64,000 bases of DNA from Methylomicrobium sp051061015 (GTDB lineage: Bacteria > Pseudomonadota > Gammaproteobacteria > Methylococcales > Methylomonadaceae): contig JBPFEG010000076.1 of NCBI GenBank assembly GCA_051061015.1, forward strand, positions 1 through 64,000, in the 5' to 3' direction. The stretch's first letter is position 1. Each line of letters opens with the position of its first letter. Shown piece by piece: positions 63,209 to 64,000 of this stretch. The notes beneath the pieces were generated by a model, which worked only from the letters and a program-made list of their open reading frames with translations, was not told the DNA's origin and made no database searches. The translations under genes were made by a program, and so were the position numbers.

Positions 63209-64000
63209 CTAGCCGTCTGCATTCAGTAGCGGTCCGCCCGCATCCCCGTTAATATCCACCCAAAGATAAGGCAAACCCAGTCCATCCAGCCATGCCGACC
63301 CCTGATCTTCTTTCAGCATCGCAATGGTCGAGGCGCTGCCGGCCACGACGCAGAAGTCGGCAATGACGCTGACCGACACCATATGACGAACCGGCCAGCC
63401 GGTACGCGGATTTAAAATATGGCCATAGCGGACGCCATCAATTGTCAGACAGCGTTCATAATCGCCGCTGCTGGCCATTGCGCCATCGGCTAAAGGAACG
63501 GTTTGCAAGAGAGTGTTTTTTTGCCGGGGATGGCGAATGCCGATCCGCCAAGGGCTTCCATCCGCACGCGGGCCCAGCGCCTTAATGTCGCCGCCCAGGT
63601 TGATCATGCCGTGGCGAACGCCAGAGGCTCCGCATAAGGCGGCGGCGCGGTCGGCCGCATACTCCTTCACGATGCCGCCGAAATCGATTTCCATACCGGG
63701 CAAAAGAAATTCAAGCAGCGGCGGATTCCATCTGACTTTATCCCATCCGACTTTGGCGAGCAGACCCTCGATCAGGCCTGGATTCGGCAATACGCCGCTA
63801 TCGAAGCGCCAGGCGCGCCGCAGAATGCCCGAGGTAATGTCGAATAGCCCGTCGCTCTGTTCATGACAGGCGGAAGCATAATTCAACAGGCTGCCGGTTT
63901 CATCATCAACGGTTATGCAGCCGCCAGCGGCTGCAACTCGATTGATTTCGGATAAAAAACTGTCGCTTCGATAGCGGGAATAGCGTGCCTCCAGACGCGC
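63209..64000 (-). CDS. apbE: FAD:protein FMN transferase ApbE (5' partial)
   Basis: Attaches FMN to proteins such as NqrB/RnfG by a phosphoester bond. The frame is open to the right edge (ARLEARYSRYRSDSFLSEINR), so the N-terminus lies outside. Family motifs seen are SDGLFDITSGILRRAWRF, EIDFGGIVKEYAADRAAALC, GMINLGGDIKALGPR, WRIGIRHPR, DGAMASSGDYER and YGHILNPRTGWPV. The Thr/Asp metal-binding loop near the C-terminus (FCVVAGSASTIAMLKE) has Ala-Gly in place of the usual Asp-Ala. It is followed by the decayed spermidine-synthase-like gene. Confidence 0.9.
   Translation of the reverse strand, partial: ARLEARYSRYRSDSFLSEINRVAAAGGCITVDDETGSLLNYASACHEQSDGLFDITSGILRRAWRFDSGVLPNPGLIEGLLAKVGWDKVRWNPPLLEFLLPGMEIDFGGIVKEYAADRAAALCGASGVRHGMINLGGDIKALGPRADGSPWRIGIRHPRQKNTLLQTVPLADGAMASSGDYERCLTIDGVRYGHILNPRTGWPVRHMVSVSVIADFCVVAGSASTIAMLKEDQGSAWLDGLGLPYLWVDINGDAGGPLLNADG

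Overview
The window is chromosomal DNA from a gammaproteobacterium, probably a methanotroph of the order Methylococcales. This is inferred from gene order, protein style and roughly 50% GC; no methane-oxidation gene lies in the window. It is almost entirely core genome with a few accessory pieces.

Layout. (1) Positions 1-1683 look like the end of a Tn7-like transposon. Three copies of a TnsB-type repeat and a terminal TGT sit 28 bp beyond the glmS stop codon, the classical attTn7 position. The element runs off the left edge, carries a partial small secreted protein, and is interrupted by a complete IS630-family insertion sequence. (2) 1712-12026 on the minus strand: glmS and glmU (UDP-GlcNAc synthesis), a strong terminator, and the whole F-type ATP synthase operon in reverse (atpC-D-G-A-H-F-E-B-I). 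(3) 12139-17257: a lipoprotein, nadA, aspS, an FmdB-type zinc ribbon and pyrC. (4) 17497-22024: mlaA, rnt, then a tight group of a GCS2-type carboxylate-amine ligase, an M14 deacylase-like protein and a HIT protein that may form an uncharacterised pathway. (5) 22090-25849: envelope-stress cluster rpoE(algU)-mucA-mucB-mucD, divergent from nadB. (6) 27834-36243: lipoprotein, a dynamin-like protein with a degenerate P-loop, membrane proteins, glcD, yigZ, trpS, a PilZ protein, queD and yqiB. (7) 36493-41469: a large LapA-like RTX adhesin with an N-terminal retention module. (8) 42223-45873: yajD, rnhA, a methyltransferase and mltD. (9) 46309-57181: a type II secretion operon in the Xanthomonas-like order E-F-G-H-I-J-K-L-M-N-D, preceded by a VpsR-like regulator. 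(10) 58629-59630: a small accessory islet with a tRNA-3'-end-like inverted repeat and an orphan HicB. (11) 59631-64000: waaC, waaF and ilvE, a decayed spermidine-synthase-like pseudogene, and an apbE gene cut by the right edge.

Together the region combines central biosynthesis (NAD through nadA and nadB, pyrimidine, UDP-GlcNAc, branched-chain amino acids) and energy conversion with envelope functions: LPS core, MlaA lipid transport, sigma-E stress response, lytic transglycosylase and type II secretion. A c-di-GMP-flavoured surface programme is suggested by the PilZ protein, the VpsR-like regulator and the LapA-like adhesin. No rRNA, intact tRNA or CRISPR array was found.
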